Positions 55,224 to 64,000 of a DNA stretch of 64,000 bases are shown one piece after another. The notes below the pieces were generated by a model. The model did no database searches. It saw only the letters and a list, made by a program, of their open reading frames with translations, and was not told where the DNA came from. The stretch is taken from NCBI RefSeq assembly GCF_013426735.1, contig NZ_AP023272.1, forward strand, positions 2,338,501 through 2,402,500, written 5' to 3'. Source of the DNA: Agrobacterium vitis (GTDB taxonomy: Bacteria; Pseudomonadota; Alphaproteobacteria; Rhizobiales; Rhizobiaceae). How positions within the stretch are numbered: the stretch's first letter is position 1; each line of letters starts with the position of its first letter. The position numbers and the translations under genes were made by a program.

Positions 55224-56210
55224 ATGATATCTTTTTCCTGCCGTCTTCCCCTGATCCTCGCGGCCTCGCTGCTGGCGGCAAGCGCCGGACCCGGGATGGC
55301 CGAGGATGCGTTCAAATCGTTCAAGCAATTGGATAGCACGGTGAAAATGCCGAAGCTGAACGCGTTTTCCACGCCAATTGCCCCTGCCCCCCAGTCGCAT
55401 TCCAAGCTCATCCGGTTTGAAGCAAAGCTCGACAATGACGGCCAGCCCTTGCAGCAAGGCCTGGAATGGCGGGTCTATAGCCCGATAGCCGGTAGCGACG
55501 GCAAATTGCCGATGGTTGCCAGCAGCCAGGGCGGCTCGGCGGAACTGCAATTGGCACCTGGGGATTATTTCGTCAACGTGTCCTTTGGACGGGCCGGGGT
55601 GACCCGCAAGCTCGATGTTCCCTCTGAAGGTGAGGTTCAAAAGCAGGTCATGGTGCTGGATGCCGGCGGCATGGTGTTGAATGCGGTTTCCGGCCCCGAT
55701 ACCCGGATCAAGCCATCGAAACTGAAATTCAAAATCTACGCAGGCGATGGGCCTGAGGACAATGATCGCGGCCTGATCATGGACAATATCGAGCCCAACA
55801 CCCTCGTCAGCCTCAATTCCGGCACCTATCACGTCGTCTCGCAATATGGCGAGGTCAATGCACTGGTGCGCGCTGATATCAAGGTCGAGGCGGGCAAGAT
55901 TACCGAGGCGACGCTTCAGCACCGCGCCGCCCAGATGAATTTCAAGCTGGTCTCGGAACCGGGCGGTGAAGCGATTGCCGATACCGCCTGGTCGATCCTG
56001 ACCTCGTCCGGCGATGCCGTGGCCGAAAGCGTCAGCGCCTATCCGGTTCTGGTTCTGTCTGAGGGCAATTACACTGCTATTGCCCGCAACAAGGACCGGA
56101 TCTACCAGAAGGAATTTCAGGTCAAGGCCGGTGTCAATGCCGATGTCGAATTGCTGCTGAAAGACAGCCAGCAGAATGTTCAGCAGCAAGCCGGATACGA
56201 CACCAACTAA
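55224..56210 (+). CDS. Secreted beta-rich protein of unknown function
   Basis: 328 residues from ATG 55224; the open frame extends 78 codons upstream without family-like sequence. The signal peptide (RLPLILAASLLAASAGPG) ends near GMAEDAF. The mature part has repeated beta-sandwich-like segments with the pattern LAPGDYFVNVSFGRAGVTRK, LNSGTYHVVSQYGEVNALV and LSEGNYTAIARNKDRIYQKE, which look like three copies of one fold resembling carboxypeptidase-regulatory-like domains. The C terminus is Gln-rich. No enzymatic motif. It is convergent with nadC. Confidence 0.65.
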   Translation: MISFSCRLPLILAASLLAASAGPGMAEDAFKSFKQLDSTVKMPKLNAFSTPIAPAPQSHSKLIRFEAKLDNDGQPLQQGLEWRVYSPIAGSDGKLPMVASSQGGSAELQLAPGDYFVNVSFGRAGVTRKLDVPSEGEVQKQVMVLDAGGMVLNAVSGPDTRIKPSKLKFKIYAGDGPEDNDRGLIMDNIEPNTLVSLNSGTYHVVSQYGEVNALVRADIKVEAGKITEATLQHRAAQMNFKLVSEPGGEAIADTAWSILTSSGDAVAESVSAYPVLVLSEGNYTAIARNKDRIYQKEFQVKAGVNADVELLLKDSQQNVQQQAGYDTN

Positions 56211-56216
56211 ATCCCC

Positions 56217-57074
56217 TCATTCCGCCTCGACAAAATCCAGGCCAATATCCAGCACCGGCGCGCTATGGGTAATCCAGCCGACCGATAGTAGATCGACACC
56301 GCTTTGCGCCACGGCCCTCGCCGTTTGCGGTGTGATGCCGCCGGATGCCTCGGTGATCGAGCGGCCTGCGACAATCGCCACCGCTTCAAGCAATTGCTCC
56401 GGCGTCATATTGTCCAGAAGCACGGCATCCACACCGATCTCCATTGCTTCACGCAATTGCTCCAGCGTATCGACTTCCACCTCGATCTTGACCATATGCC
56501 CGACACCGGCCCGCGCCCGCCGGATGGCCTGGGTGACGCTGCCTGCAATGGCGACGTGATTGTCCTTGATCAGTACTGCATCGTAGAGCGCGAAGCGGTG
56601 GTTCATACCACCACCCATCCGCACTGCATATTTCTCCAGCGCCCGCAGGCCCGGCGTGGTTTTGCGCGTGCAGGCCACTGCCGCGTTGGTGCCGGAAACG
56701 GCATCAACGATTTGGCGCGTCACCGTGGCTATGCCTGAGAGATGGCCGAGAAAATTCAGGGCCACCCGCTCGCCGGTCAAAAGGCTGCGGGAGGAGCCGG
56801 AAATCGTTGCCAGAACATCCCCCGCCTTAACCGCCGCGCCGTCGCTGACATGGCAGGTCATGACCAGACCGGGATCGACCAGTTCGAAGGCGATGGCACT
56901 GACATCCAGTCCGGCAATCACCCCGTCCCGACGGCTGGCGATCTGCACCGTCGAACGGTGATCTGCCGGGATGACCGCCATGGAGGTGATATCGCCGGCC
57001 AATCCCAGGTCCTCCGAGAGAGCATTGCGCACCAACGGCTCAACGATGACGCGCGGCAGAGAATGAAGAAACAT
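56217..57074 (-). CDS. nadC: Nicotinate-nucleotide pyrophosphorylase (quinolinate phosphoribosyltransferase)
   Basis: 285 residues from ATG 57074, one base after the nadB stop; an ATG at 57092 inside nadB is an alternative. It makes nicotinate mononucleotide from quinolinate and PRPP. ALSEDLGLAGDITS, ACTRKTTPGLRALEKYAV, IKDNHVAIAGS and VLLDNMTPEQ are the conserved blocks. Last gene of nadA-nadB-nadC. Confidence 0.97.
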   Translation of the reverse strand: MFLHSLPRVIVEPLVRNALSEDLGLAGDITSMAVIPADHRSTVQIASRRDGVIAGLDVSAIAFELVDPGLVMTCHVSDGAAVKAGDVLATISGSSRSLLTGERVALNFLGHLSGIATVTRQIVDAVSGTNAAVACTRKTTPGLRALEKYAVRMGGGMNHRFALYDAVLIKDNHVAIAGSVTQAIRRARAGVGHMVKIEVEVDTLEQLREAMEIGVDAVLLDNMTPEQLLEAVAIVAGRSITEASGGITPQTARAVAQSGVDLLSVGWITHSAPVLDIGLDFVEAE

Positions 57075-57075
57075 G

Positions 57076-58623
57076 TCAGGCGCTCCGGGCATAGGGCTGC
57101 AAGGCAGGGGAAACGATATCACGGGCAAGGAAAAGGGCCTCATCCAGCGTCATGCGCTGGCGCAGAGGGTCTGGGCAGGAATGGGGGAAATCGGTTCTCG
57201 CATGAGCGCCCGCGCAATGGCGTCGCGCATGGGCAAACACGGCGACCAGCAGCGCCACCACAGCCGGATCGCTGGCCGGACCGCCTGCTTCAACGAGTGG
57301 CAGAAAATCCGCCATTGCAGCCTGCAAGCCACACTCATTGCGCAAGACGCCAAGCTGGGCCGAGACAATCGCCCGGACCGGCGCAATATCGTCAGCGAGC
57401 GGCAAGGTTTTCGGCCTGGAAGGATTAGTCTGACGGAGTGCAACGCCCGCGACATCTTCTGCGACCCGCATACCCATCACCGCCGCTTCCAGCAGCGAAT
57501 TGCTGGCCAGGCGGTTGGCGCCATGCAGACCGGTGCAGGCCACCTCGCCTGCCGCCCAGAGACCGGCAACCGAGGTTTTGCCGAAACAATCGGTCTCCAC
57601 ACCGCCCATGTGATAATGCGCCGCGGGGCGCACCGGGATTGGTTGCGATGACGGATCGATTCCAGCCGCTCGGCAGAGAGCGTCGATGGCGGGAAACCGG
57701 CTGGAAAAACCGTGGCCAAGCGCCTTTCGGGCATCGAGGGCAACCGTGCCTCCCCTGGCCCGTTCCGCGCTGATCGCCCGCGCCACCACGTCACGCGGCG
57801 CAAGTTCGGCTCCGGGGGTAGAGGCCATGAACCGCTCGCCGCGCTCATTGATCAGCACAGCGCCCTCGCCGCGCACGGCTTCGCTGACCAACGGCTGCGG
57901 ATAGAGGGGAACATCCAGCGCCGTCGGGTGAAATTGCACAAACTCCATATCCGACAGAACAGCACCGGCGCGGGCGGCAAGCATGATGCCCTGTCCGTAA
58001 TTGCCTGACGGATTGGTGGTGGCGTCGTAAAGCCCGCCAAGGCCGCCGGTGGCCAGCACCACCCGCGAAGCGGCAATCTGCACTGGTCCTGACGCCGAGG
58101 CACAGAGCAATCCGGTGATCCCGCCCGCATCGACCAGCAGGCGACGCACCTGAAGTCCACTCATCACGGAAATCGATGGCGTGGCCAACACCGCAGCCAC
58201 AAGACTCCGAATAATTTCCGCGCCGGACCCGTCACCCCCGGCATGGACAATGCGACGACGGCCGTGGGCGGCTTCCAAGCCCAGCGCCAACGCACCCTCG
58301 CCATTCCGGTCGAAGCGGACGCGGAACCGTTCCAGCAGGGCAATCGCCGCAGGCGCAGCGGAGGTTATCATCTCGACGATATCAGGATCGCAAAGCCCAT
58401 CGCCTGCCGCCAGCGTATCTGCCGCATGCAGGGCTGCATTGTCGTCAGCCCCCATGCTCGCGGCAATGCCGCCTTGCGCCCAGGCGCTGGAGGTTTCCGC
58501 ACCGAGAGCAGCGCGGGTGACGATGGTGACAGGCTGCGGCGCAAGGCTGAGCGCCGTTACCAGACCGGCCAAGCCGCTGCCGATCACGATGATCCGATCC
58601 TCTCTGGTATTAAGCATGCTCAT
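57076..58623 (-). CDS. nadB: L-aspartate oxidase
   Basis: 515 residues. It oxidises L-aspartate to iminoaspartate with FAD. The N-terminal dinucleotide motif is [13 protein letters not shown], then [23 protein letters not shown] and [10 protein letters not shown] with the active-site His and Arg near [13 protein letters not shown]. The start overlaps the nadA stop by four bases, so translation is coupled. Confidence 0.97.
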   Translation of the reverse strand: MSMLNTREDRIIVIGSGLAGLVTALSLAPQPVTIVTRAALGAETSSAWAQGGIAASMGADDNAALHAADTLAAGDGLCDPDIVEMITSAAPAAIALLERFRVRFDRNGEGALALGLEAAHGRRRIVHAGGDGSGAEIIRSLVAAVLATPSISVMSGLQVRRLLVDAGGITGLLCASASGPVQIAASRVVLATGGLGGLYDATTNPSGNYGQGIMLAARAGAVLSDMEFVQFHPTALDVPLYPQPLVSEAVRGEGAVLINERGERFMASTPGAELAPRDVVARAISAERARGGTVALDARKALGHGFSSRFPAIDALCRAAGIDPSSQPIPVRPAAHYHMGGVETDCFGKTSVAGLWAAGEVACTGLHGANRLASNSLLEAAVMGMRVAEDVAGVALRQTNPSRPKTLPLADDIAPVRAIVSAQLGVLRNECGLQAAMADFLPLVEAGGPASDPAVVALLVAVFAHARRHCAGAHARTDFPHSCPDPLRQRMTLDEALFLARDIVSPALQPYARSA

Positions 58624-59591
58624 ACCGCCAACATCCTTTCCACCGCCCGGCGCGCGGCATCGGCAATGGCGGGATCGACCGTCACTTCCTGACGGTTTTC
58701 CTCCAGTGCTTGGCGAATATTGGCCAGCGTAATCCGCTTCATATGCGGGCAGAGATTGCAGGGTCGCACGAAATCCACATCAGGATGATGGACAGCGACA
58801 TTGTCGCTCATCGAGCATTCCGTCAGCAACACGACGCGGGCCGGTTTATGGCTGGCGACATAATCCGACATTACCGCCGTCGATCCGGCAAAATCGGCCG
58901 CCGCAACCACATCCGGCGGACATTCGGGATGGGCAAGCACGACGACACCGGGATTGGCCTCACGCAGCTCGGCAATATCGCCTGCGGTGAACAGCTCATG
59001 GACCTCGCAATGGCCGTGCCAGGCGATGATTTCGACATTGGTTTCACGCGCTACGTTGCGGGCCAGATATTCGTCCGGGATCATCAGCACTTTCGGCACA
59101 CCAAGGCTTTCAACCACAGCCTTGGCATTGCCGGAGGTGCAGCAGATATCGGATGCCGCCTTCACTGCCGCGGACGTATTGACATAGGTGATCACAGGCA
59201 CGCCGGGATGGGCGGCACGCAACAGGGCAATATCCTCAGGCGTGATCGAATCAGCCAGTGAACAGCCCGCTGCCATATCGGGAATCAACACGGTTTTTGT
59301 CGGATTAAGCAGCTTGGCGGTCTCGGCCATGAAATGCACACCCGCCAGCACAATCACATCCGCATCGACCTCCATGGCCTTACGGGCCAAGGCCAGACTA
59401 TCGCCGACAATGTCGGCAACGCCATGGAAAATCTCCGGCGTCTGGTAGTTGTGAGCAAGGATAACGGCATTGCGGCGCTTCTTCAGCTCCAGGATCGCTG
59501 CGATATCATCCTCGAAAGACATCCACTCGGCCTTCGGGATAACGCGGGCGACCCGGTCATAGAGTGCTGACAGTGAAGGGGCGGTATTCAT
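58620..59591 (-). CDS. nadA: Quinolinate synthase A
   Basis: 323 residues. It condenses iminoaspartate with dihydroxyacetone phosphate to quinolinate and carries a [4Fe-4S] cluster. AHNYQTPEI, the Cys in [11 protein letters not shown], the late [10 protein letters not shown] and [10 protein letters not shown] supply the expected Cys and His. First gene of nadABC; its promoter region carries a palindromic operator candidate. Confidence 0.97.
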   Translation of the reverse strand: MNTAPSLSALYDRVARVIPKAEWMSFEDDIAAILELKKRRNAVILAHNYQTPEIFHGVADIVGDSLALARKAMEVDADVIVLAGVHFMAETAKLLNPTKTVLIPDMAAGCSLADSITPEDIALLRAAHPGVPVITYVNTSAAVKAASDICCTSGNAKAVVESLGVPKVLMIPDEYLARNVARETNVEIIAWHGHCEVHELFTAGDIAELREANPGVVVLAHPECPPDVVAAADFAGSTAVMSDYVASHKPARVVLLTECSMSDNVAVHHPDVDFVRPCNLCPHMKRITLANIRQALEENRQEVTVDPAIADAARRAVERMLAV

Positions 59592-59606
59592 TGGCTTTCC
59601 CTTTTC

Positions 59607-59621
59607 TACTCATTTTGAGTA
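59607..59621. promoter_or_regulatory. Candidate NadQ operator before nadABC
   Basis: TACTCA-TTT-TGAGTA is a perfect 15-base palindrome, 16 bases before the nadA ATG, between nadA and the NadQ-type regulator gene. The position overlaps where the nadA promoter should lie, which fits repression when NAD is plentiful. Assignment to NadQ is by context. Confidence 0.6.
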
Positions 59622-59760
59622 TATCCTCAAGCCAAGAGTTATTCTCGATTGGAGTTTATGTCAATCGCGCGACAATTATTTTTATGGAAGAGACAAAACG
59701 ACCCCTGATGCACATCCACACGGAAGATTGCACCGCATTAAATCTTTTAATATCAGTGAT

Positions 59761-60657
59761 TTATGACCTAGACAGCGGCAGCTTCGAGCCGGACAAGGCG
59801 CGGGCTTCCAACACAGCGTGACGATAGCGGAAAAGTTTTGCCGGGCGTCCACCCGTCTCGCTTGCCATGTCGCCGGTCTCCTCGATCAGCTCTTGCTGAT
59901 CGATCTGACGGCGGAAATTCGGTTTGTGAAGCGTGAGGCCAGCCAGCGCCTCGACACAGCGTTGCAGTTGGGAAAGCGTAAAGCTTTCCGGCATCAGTTC
60001 GAATACGACCGGCCGGTATTTGATCTTGGCGCGCAGGCGCGCAATGCCGGTCGCCAGGATGCGGCGATGATCGCCGACCATCGCACGGCCTGAGGCTTCC
60101 ACTGCACCGGCCTCCTGCACCAGACCGGCCTCATACATCAGCTCATAGCGCTGCAAGACCAGATCCTCGTTCCAATCCATGCCATTCAGCCCGAAGGAAA
60201 AATCGAGCCGGCGCTGGCGATGTTCGCGCCGGCTGGTATCGGCCACCGCCCACGCCTGAAGAGCATCGAGAAGGCGGGCCAAACTCTCCGGTGGGCTGTT
60301 GCGACGGTCTTCCCAGGGGAAATATTCGTACCAGCCATGCCAGCCGGGCCGTCCGGCGCCGGGCGCGGCCTGTTCACGCACCAACCCCAGATAACTGATC
60401 GAAATCGTCCGTCCACCGCCGACATCCGTGTCACGATCCCGGTCAGCAAAGGTGTAAAGCTGCTCCAGGTAGCCAACCGGATGCCCGGTTTGATCCTCGA
60501 TCCATTCCCGCAACCCGCCTTGCAGGCTACGATGACCAAGCTCGAATGGTCCGGACGGTAGTGCATCGCCACCCCGCACCGTCATGACCCGAGGTTCGTC
60601 CCCGGTCACAGCCGTCAAGACGGCAATCAGTTCGGCATGGGCAATGGCATTGAGCAA
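59761..60657 (-). CDS. nadQ: NadQ-type NAD biosynthesis regulator (Nudix-like fused to a winged helix)
   Basis: 298 residues from TTG 60657, with AGGA eight bases upstream. The N-terminal part (DALPSGPFELGHRSLQGGLR, YLEQLYTFADRDRD) resembles a Nudix domain with no intact Nudix box, and the C-terminal part (YRPVVFELMPESFTLSQLQR to FRRQIDQQELIEETG) is the winged helix used by NrtR/COG4111 proteins. In alphaproteobacteria such proteins (NadQ) regulate nadABC. The location directly upstream of nadABC agrees. Confidence 0.82.
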   Translation of the reverse strand: MLNAIAHAELIAVLTAVTGDEPRVMTVRGGDALPSGPFELGHRSLQGGLREWIEDQTGHPVGYLEQLYTFADRDRDTDVGGGRTISISYLGLVREQAAPGAGRPGWHGWYEYFPWEDRRNSPPESLARLLDALQAWAVADTSRREHRQRRLDFSFGLNGMDWNEDLVLQRYELMYEAGLVQEAGAVEASGRAMVGDHRRILATGIARLRAKIKYRPVVFELMPESFTLSQLQRCVEALAGLTLHKPNFRRQIDQQELIEETGDMASETGGRPAKLFRYRHAVLEARALSGSKLPLSRS

Positions 60658-60943
60658 GGTGCTGGTCCTGCGTGGGATTGGCGAGGGAATAACGGCTACG
60701 ATGTCGCTGGACAGGCTTACAGAAAATTCTCTTTCTTTTCAATTGATTGACTTCTGAATATCAAACCATTGACGTAGCCGCTCCTTTTTTCTCGATAAAT
60801 TGGCAAGCAACCAACTCACAAACCAAACTATCTAAAAGCATTTTTTGAGATTCAAAGCTCGGCATTTTTCCCATCTATTATCCGATAACAAAATACCAGA
60901 TCCTTATCGATGCAATTTTACAGTACAAATATTGGATTATTAA

Positions 60944-61480
60944 ATGATAGAGAAATTTATATTTTTAATTTTTGTAATGACATCGGTTTTGATGTCATCA
61001 GTTGCAAGCCGGGCTGAAAATTGCCTAGCCGCAATCAACGAAGCAGACGTCCTACAGGCAGAGGAGAGATGGGGCAAAGGGTTGGTGGAAATTGGCGCCG
61101 CTGAAGACGCAAGAACGGCGGCAAAAAAATTCATAGCCGACACCTATGGCTATCAGGAAGGAACCGTCCTGTTCAAGCCGACCAAGGCTTCCGTGGTTGA
61201 GTTTCGAGATACACCGGAAGACGCGCTATCCTATTTCGTCACCGGAAGGCTGGCGGAAGACCACGGATTTGCGCTGACACCCTATACGAATGTGCGGTTT
61301 GAAAACCACGCCATCATCTACGACTGCAAAACAGCAATCTCCATGGGCAATTATTACTTCACCGCCAAGGACGGCTCAGTGACCAAAGCCGATTACACAA
61401 TGGGCTTTATCAAAACCGCAGAGGGCCATCTGAAAATCAATATCCAGCATTCATCGCTGCCATACACGCCCAGTCATTGA
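60944..61480 (+). CDS. Small secreted protein, SnoaL-like
   Basis: 178 residues. A signal peptide (FIFLIFVMTSVLMSSVASRA) precedes a short domain with ERWGKGLVEIGAAEDARTAAKKF, TVLFKPTKASVVEFRDTPEDA and AISMGNYYFTAKDGSVTKADY, the cone-like pattern of SnoaL-type proteins with unknown ligand. The 286 bases upstream are AT-rich and the ribosome binding site is weak. It is convergent with thrS. Confidence 0.65.
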   Translation: MIEKFIFLIFVMTSVLMSSVASRAENCLAAINEADVLQAEERWGKGLVEIGAAEDARTAAKKFIADTYGYQEGTVLFKPTKASVVEFRDTPEDALSYFVTGRLAEDHGFALTPYTNVRFENHAIIYDCKTAISMGNYYFTAKDGSVTKADYTMGFIKTAEGHLKINIQHSSLPYTPSH

Positions 61481-61488
61481 CGGGATCA

Positions 61489-61517
61489 GCAAGGGGCGAA
61501 AACACCCCGCCCCTTGC
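61489..61517. terminator. Terminator-like hairpin between convergent genes
   Basis: GCAAGGGGCG (61489-61498) and CGCCCCTTGC (61508-61517) form a perfect ten-base stem with loop AAAACACCC. It lies between the SnoaL-like gene and thrS, which converge. The T runs are short, so intrinsic termination is likely but not certain. Confidence 0.6.
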
Positions 61518-61530
61518 CTTGGAAAAACCC

Positions 61531-63531
61531 TTAAGCCAGTTTCCTGGCCGCCCGCTTGCGCTTTAGATCCGGTGGCGTGGCTTCATCGACCAGGCTGGCA
61601 ATGGCCTCATCCAGCGTCATCGACACCTGATCCTGGCTGCCGAGACGGCGGATATTGACCGTGCGATCTTCCGCTTCGCGCTTGCCGCAAACGATGATCA
61701 CAGGCACCTTGCCAACTGAGTGCTCACGAACCTTATAGTTGATCTTCTCGTTACGGAAATCGGTTTCCACTTCGAGACCGGCATCGCGCAATTGGTCGGC
61801 TACGTCGCGGCCATAGTCGTCAGCCTCGGAGGTAATGGTCGCCACCACCACCTGCAAGGGCGCAAACCACAGCGGCATGTGACCGGCGAAATTCTCGATC
61901 AGAATGCCAAGGAACCGCTCCATCGAACCACAAATGGCGCGGTGAATCATCACCGGCTGGGTCTTTTCCGAATGCTGGTCGATGTAGAAGGCGCCGAAGC
62001 GTTCTGGCAAGTTGAAGTCCACCTGCGTCGTGCCGCATTGCCATTCACGGCCAATCGCGTCCTTCAGCGTATATTCGAATTTCGGACCGTAGAACGCACC
62101 CTCGCCCGGCAGAATGCCGGTCTTGATCCGCCCACCGGACTGCTCTTCGATGGCCTTCAACACGTCGGTCATCACGCTTTCGGCGCGATCCCAAAGCTCG
62201 TCGGAGCCAACGCGCTTTTCCGGGCGGGTCGAAAGCTTGACCACGACTTCCTTGAAGCCAAAATCCTCATAGACCGACAGGATCAGATCGTTGATCCGCA
62301 GGCATTCCGCCGCCATCTGCTCTTCCGTGCAGAACACATGCGCGTCGTCCTGCGTAAAGCCGCGCACACGCATCAAGCCATGCAAAGCGCCCGACGCTTC
62401 ATAGCGATGTACGAGGCCAAATTCCGCAAGACGAACAGGCAGTTCGCGGTAAGACTTCAACCCATGCTTGAAGATCTGCACGTGACCAGGGCAGTTCATG
62501 GGTTTGAGCGCAAACACACGTTGATCAGCTTCCGGATCGTTCGGGTTGGTAAAGGCATGGGCGGATTTCACCGCAAACATGTTTTCCTGATACCAGCCCC
62601 AGTGACCCGAGGTTTCCCAGAGCGACTTGTCCAGCACCTGCGGCGCGTTGACTTCCTGATAGGTATTGGCCAAGCGGCGGCGCATATAGGCGGTCAGCGA
62701 CTGGAACATTTTCCAGCCCTTGCCATGCCAGAACACCACGCCCGGGCCTTCCTCCTGGAAATGGAACAGGTCCATTTCTCGGCCCAGCTTGCGGTGATCG
62801 CGCTTTTCGGCTTCCGCCAGGATATGCAGGTAATTGTCGAGCTGTTCCTGCTCGGCAAAGGCTGTCCCGTAGATGCGCGTCAGCATCGGATTGTTGCTGT
62901 CGCCGCGCCAATAGGCACCGGCCACCTTCATCAGTTTGAAGGCCGTGCCGATCTGTCCGGTGGAGGCCATATGCGGTCCACGGCAAGGATCGAACCAGTC
63001 GCCCTGATAATAGATCTTGATATCCTGATCTTCAGGAATGGCGTCGATCAACTCGACCTTGTAGGATTCGCCCTTGGCGGCAAACACCTCGCGCGCCATT
63101 TCACGCGACCAGACTTCCTTGCGGAACGGCTGATTGCGCTGAATGATTTCCTTCATCTTCTTTTCGATCTTCGGCAGATCTTCCGGCGTGAACGGCTCGT
63201 TTTTGGCAAAGTCGTAGTAGAAACCGTTTTCGATCACCGGACCGATGGTCACCTGCGTGCCCGGCCACATTTCCTGCACCGCTTCGGCGAGAACATGGGC
63301 GGTGTCGTGACGGATCAGTTCCAGCGCACGCGGATCGGCGCGGGTGACGATCTCGATTTTTCCATCGACAACCGGGTCGGCAAGGTCGCGCACAACGCCA
63401 TCGAGCGCAATGGCCACGGCCTTCTTGGCCAGCGACTTGGAAATCGATTCGGCAACATCACGGCCGGTCGCGCCAGCCGCAAAGCTGCGCACGGAACCAT
63501 CGGGAAATGTAAGGGAAACGGTGTCGGACAT
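61531..63531 (-). CDS. thrS: Threonyl-tRNA synthetase
   Basis: 666 residues, full length. It charges tRNA-Thr. The N-terminal TGS domain ([20 protein letters not shown]) is followed by the editing domain with [13 protein letters not shown], then the class II catalytic core with [26 protein letters not shown] and [15 protein letters not shown] giving the zinc and ATP sites, and a C-terminal anticodon domain. The leader 63532-63720 holds no T-box; a CCCGC/GCGGG dyad lies near 63558-63577. Downstream of yidD on the same strand. Confidence 0.98.
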   Translation of the reverse strand: MSDTVSLTFPDGSVRSFAAGATGRDVAESISKSLAKKAVAIALDGVVRDLADPVVDGKIEIVTRADPRALELIRHDTAHVLAEAVQEMWPGTQVTIGPVIENGFYYDFAKNEPFTPEDLPKIEKKMKEIIQRNQPFRKEVWSREMAREVFAAKGESYKVELIDAIPEDQDIKIYYQGDWFDPCRGPHMASTGQIGTAFKLMKVAGAYWRGDSNNPMLTRIYGTAFAEQEQLDNYLHILAEAEKRDHRKLGREMDLFHFQEEGPGVVFWHGKGWKMFQSLTAYMRRRLANTYQEVNAPQVLDKSLWETSGHWGWYQENMFAVKSAHAFTNPNDPEADQRVFALKPMNCPGHVQIFKHGLKSYRELPVRLAEFGLVHRYEASGALHGLMRVRGFTQDDAHVFCTEEQMAAECLRINDLILSVYEDFGFKEVVVKLSTRPEKRVGSDELWDRAESVMTDVLKAIEEQSGGRIKTGILPGEGAFYGPKFEYTLKDAIGREWQCGTTQVDFNLPERFGAFYIDQHSEKTQPVMIHRAICGSMERFLGILIENFAGHMPLWFAPLQVVVATITSEADDYGRDVADQLRDAGLEVETDFRNEKINYKVREHSVGKVPVIIVCGKREAEDRTVNIRRLGSQDQVSMTLDEAIASLVDEATPPDLKRKRAARKLA

Positions 63532-63720
63532 GTTTTAAAGGCTCCTGATCCAGTCCCGCCAACCAATGCGGGTGGTAAAAATGACCGGCGCAAATGGCCG
63601 GGATTGAAGCGGCTGAATACTGAAATTCGGCTTTTCAGTAAAGCTTATTTCGCAGGGATATCGAAGCGCCAAAACCTGAGCGTCGCGCGTGCGACGCCTG
63701 ACGGTATTCTTCCGGTACCG

Positions 63721-64000
63721 TCATGAAACATGCCCTGAAGGATGCTTGCGTCCAAACGTCCACAGGCTCCAGACCTGCCAAAACCGAAAGCGAGTGCCAA
63801 GGGTCTGCGGCACATCATCCACGCCCCAGGTTCCGCCGGGGCCGCAGCGCCCGACCCGAAACAAGGTGAGCCAGCCGCCGCTCCACAGTCCATGGCGGGC
63901 GATGGCCTCATAGCCATATTCCGAGCACGTCGGGGAATGTCGGCAATGACTGCCGACCAGGCTGGAGAGCGTCAACTGGTAGAGTCGGATCAGCCCCATG
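63721..64000 (-). CDS. yidD: Membrane protein insertion efficiency factor YidD (5' end outside window)
   Basis: 92 residues are visible. The signature is HCRHSPTCSEYGYEAIARHG, followed by WSGGWLTLFRVGRCGPGGT. YidD is a small amphipathic protein that helps insert membrane proteins near SecYEG and YidC. An ATG lies at 63999, but related rhizobial proteins have a longer N terminus, so the gene probably begins beyond the window. It precedes thrS by about 190 bases on the same strand. Confidence 0.9.
   Translation of the reverse strand, partial: MGLIRLYQLTLSSLVGSHCRHSPTCSEYGYEAIARHGLWSGGWLTLFRVGRCGPGGTWGVDDVPQTLGTRFRFWQVWSLWTFGRKHPSGHVS

Noticed and set aside
59564..59821. An 85-codon plus-strand frame over the nadA control region
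   Set aside because: It starts inside nadA, crosses the palindromic operator and ends inside nadQ; no ribosome binding site or conservation clue.
63532..63720. T-box or other tRNA-sensing leader before thrS
   Set aside because: No T-box sequence, specifier loop or terminator/antiterminator pair can be seen; only a small CCCGC/GCGGG dyad.
61720..63726. A 668-codon plus-strand frame opposite thrS
   Set aside because: Antisense shadow of threonyl-tRNA synthetase with His/Arg-rich random-looking sequence.

Overview
The window looks like chromosomal DNA of an alphaproteobacterium in the family Rhizobiaceae, most like the Agrobacterium/Allorhizobium group. The basis is gene content: a very long coiled-coil protein matching the growth-pole-ring (GPR/RgsE) family of polar-growing Rhizobiales, a NadQ-type regulator beside nadABC, DUF2336 and ATP12 proteins, a class I PHA synthase, a tandem glycine riboswitch before gcvTHP, and short palindromic mosaic repeats. 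Most of it is GC-rich core housekeeping DNA. No transposase, phage gene, CRISPR array or rRNA was seen.

Layout. 1-169 is the 3' end of an unidentified gene. 230-885 holds three identical tRNA-Glu(UUC) genes, each with its own promoter-like boxes. 989-5441 (minus) is recJ, hom and a class I aminotransferase. 5723-9068 has a small lipoprotein, phaC and sfsA. 9085-11101 is a divergent YeiH-family exporter and LysR regulator pair. 11227-13361 has map, radC and an orphan flagellar-rod-like protein. 13369-16535 has tandem palindromic repeats, a LysE exporter, more repeats, an MHS-family permease, a candidate small RNA with a 16-codon ORF, and a DUF1883 protein. 16555-19500 (minus) is a fluC-rluC-HAD phosphatase-ATP12 cluster. 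19718-21047 has two small unknown genes and a PCuAC copper chaperone. 21318-25929 is the glycine riboswitch and gcvT-gcvH-gcvP.

26031-28872 is an AT-rich, accessory-looking block: a frame-disrupted RTX calcium-binding protein, an AT-rich membrane-anchored unknown and a doubtful small ORF coupled to it. 29201-32597 has repeats, the folP-folB-folK cluster, a DUF922 putative metalloprotease and a [2Fe-2S] ferredoxin. 32813-40451 has an Hpt phosphotransfer protein and the 2258-residue GPR-like protein, whose core is a strictly periodic 264-bp (88-residue, 8 x 11) repeat. 40546-42493 holds two adjacent damaged genes: an agmatinase-family gene with an in-frame stop and a serine hydrolase with a one-base frameshift.

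42683-50608 has pyrG, secG, tpiA, a diguanylate cyclase, a secreted alpha/beta hydrolase and parE. 50761-56210 has a GNAT enzyme, a small conserved unknown, a DUF2336 protein, a CitE-like protein, a flavin reductase/nitroreductase pair and a secreted unknown. 56217-60657 (minus) is nadQ, a palindromic operator candidate, and nadA-nadB-nadC, a self-contained NAD synthesis and control module. 60944-64000 has a small secreted protein, thrS and the start-truncated yidD.

The best leads for new biology are the structured small RNA with its mini-ORF (about 15918-16139, minus strand), the indel-free hendecad-type repeat core of the GPR-like protein, and the AT-rich RTX block. All assignments rest on reading motifs and context; no database search was run.
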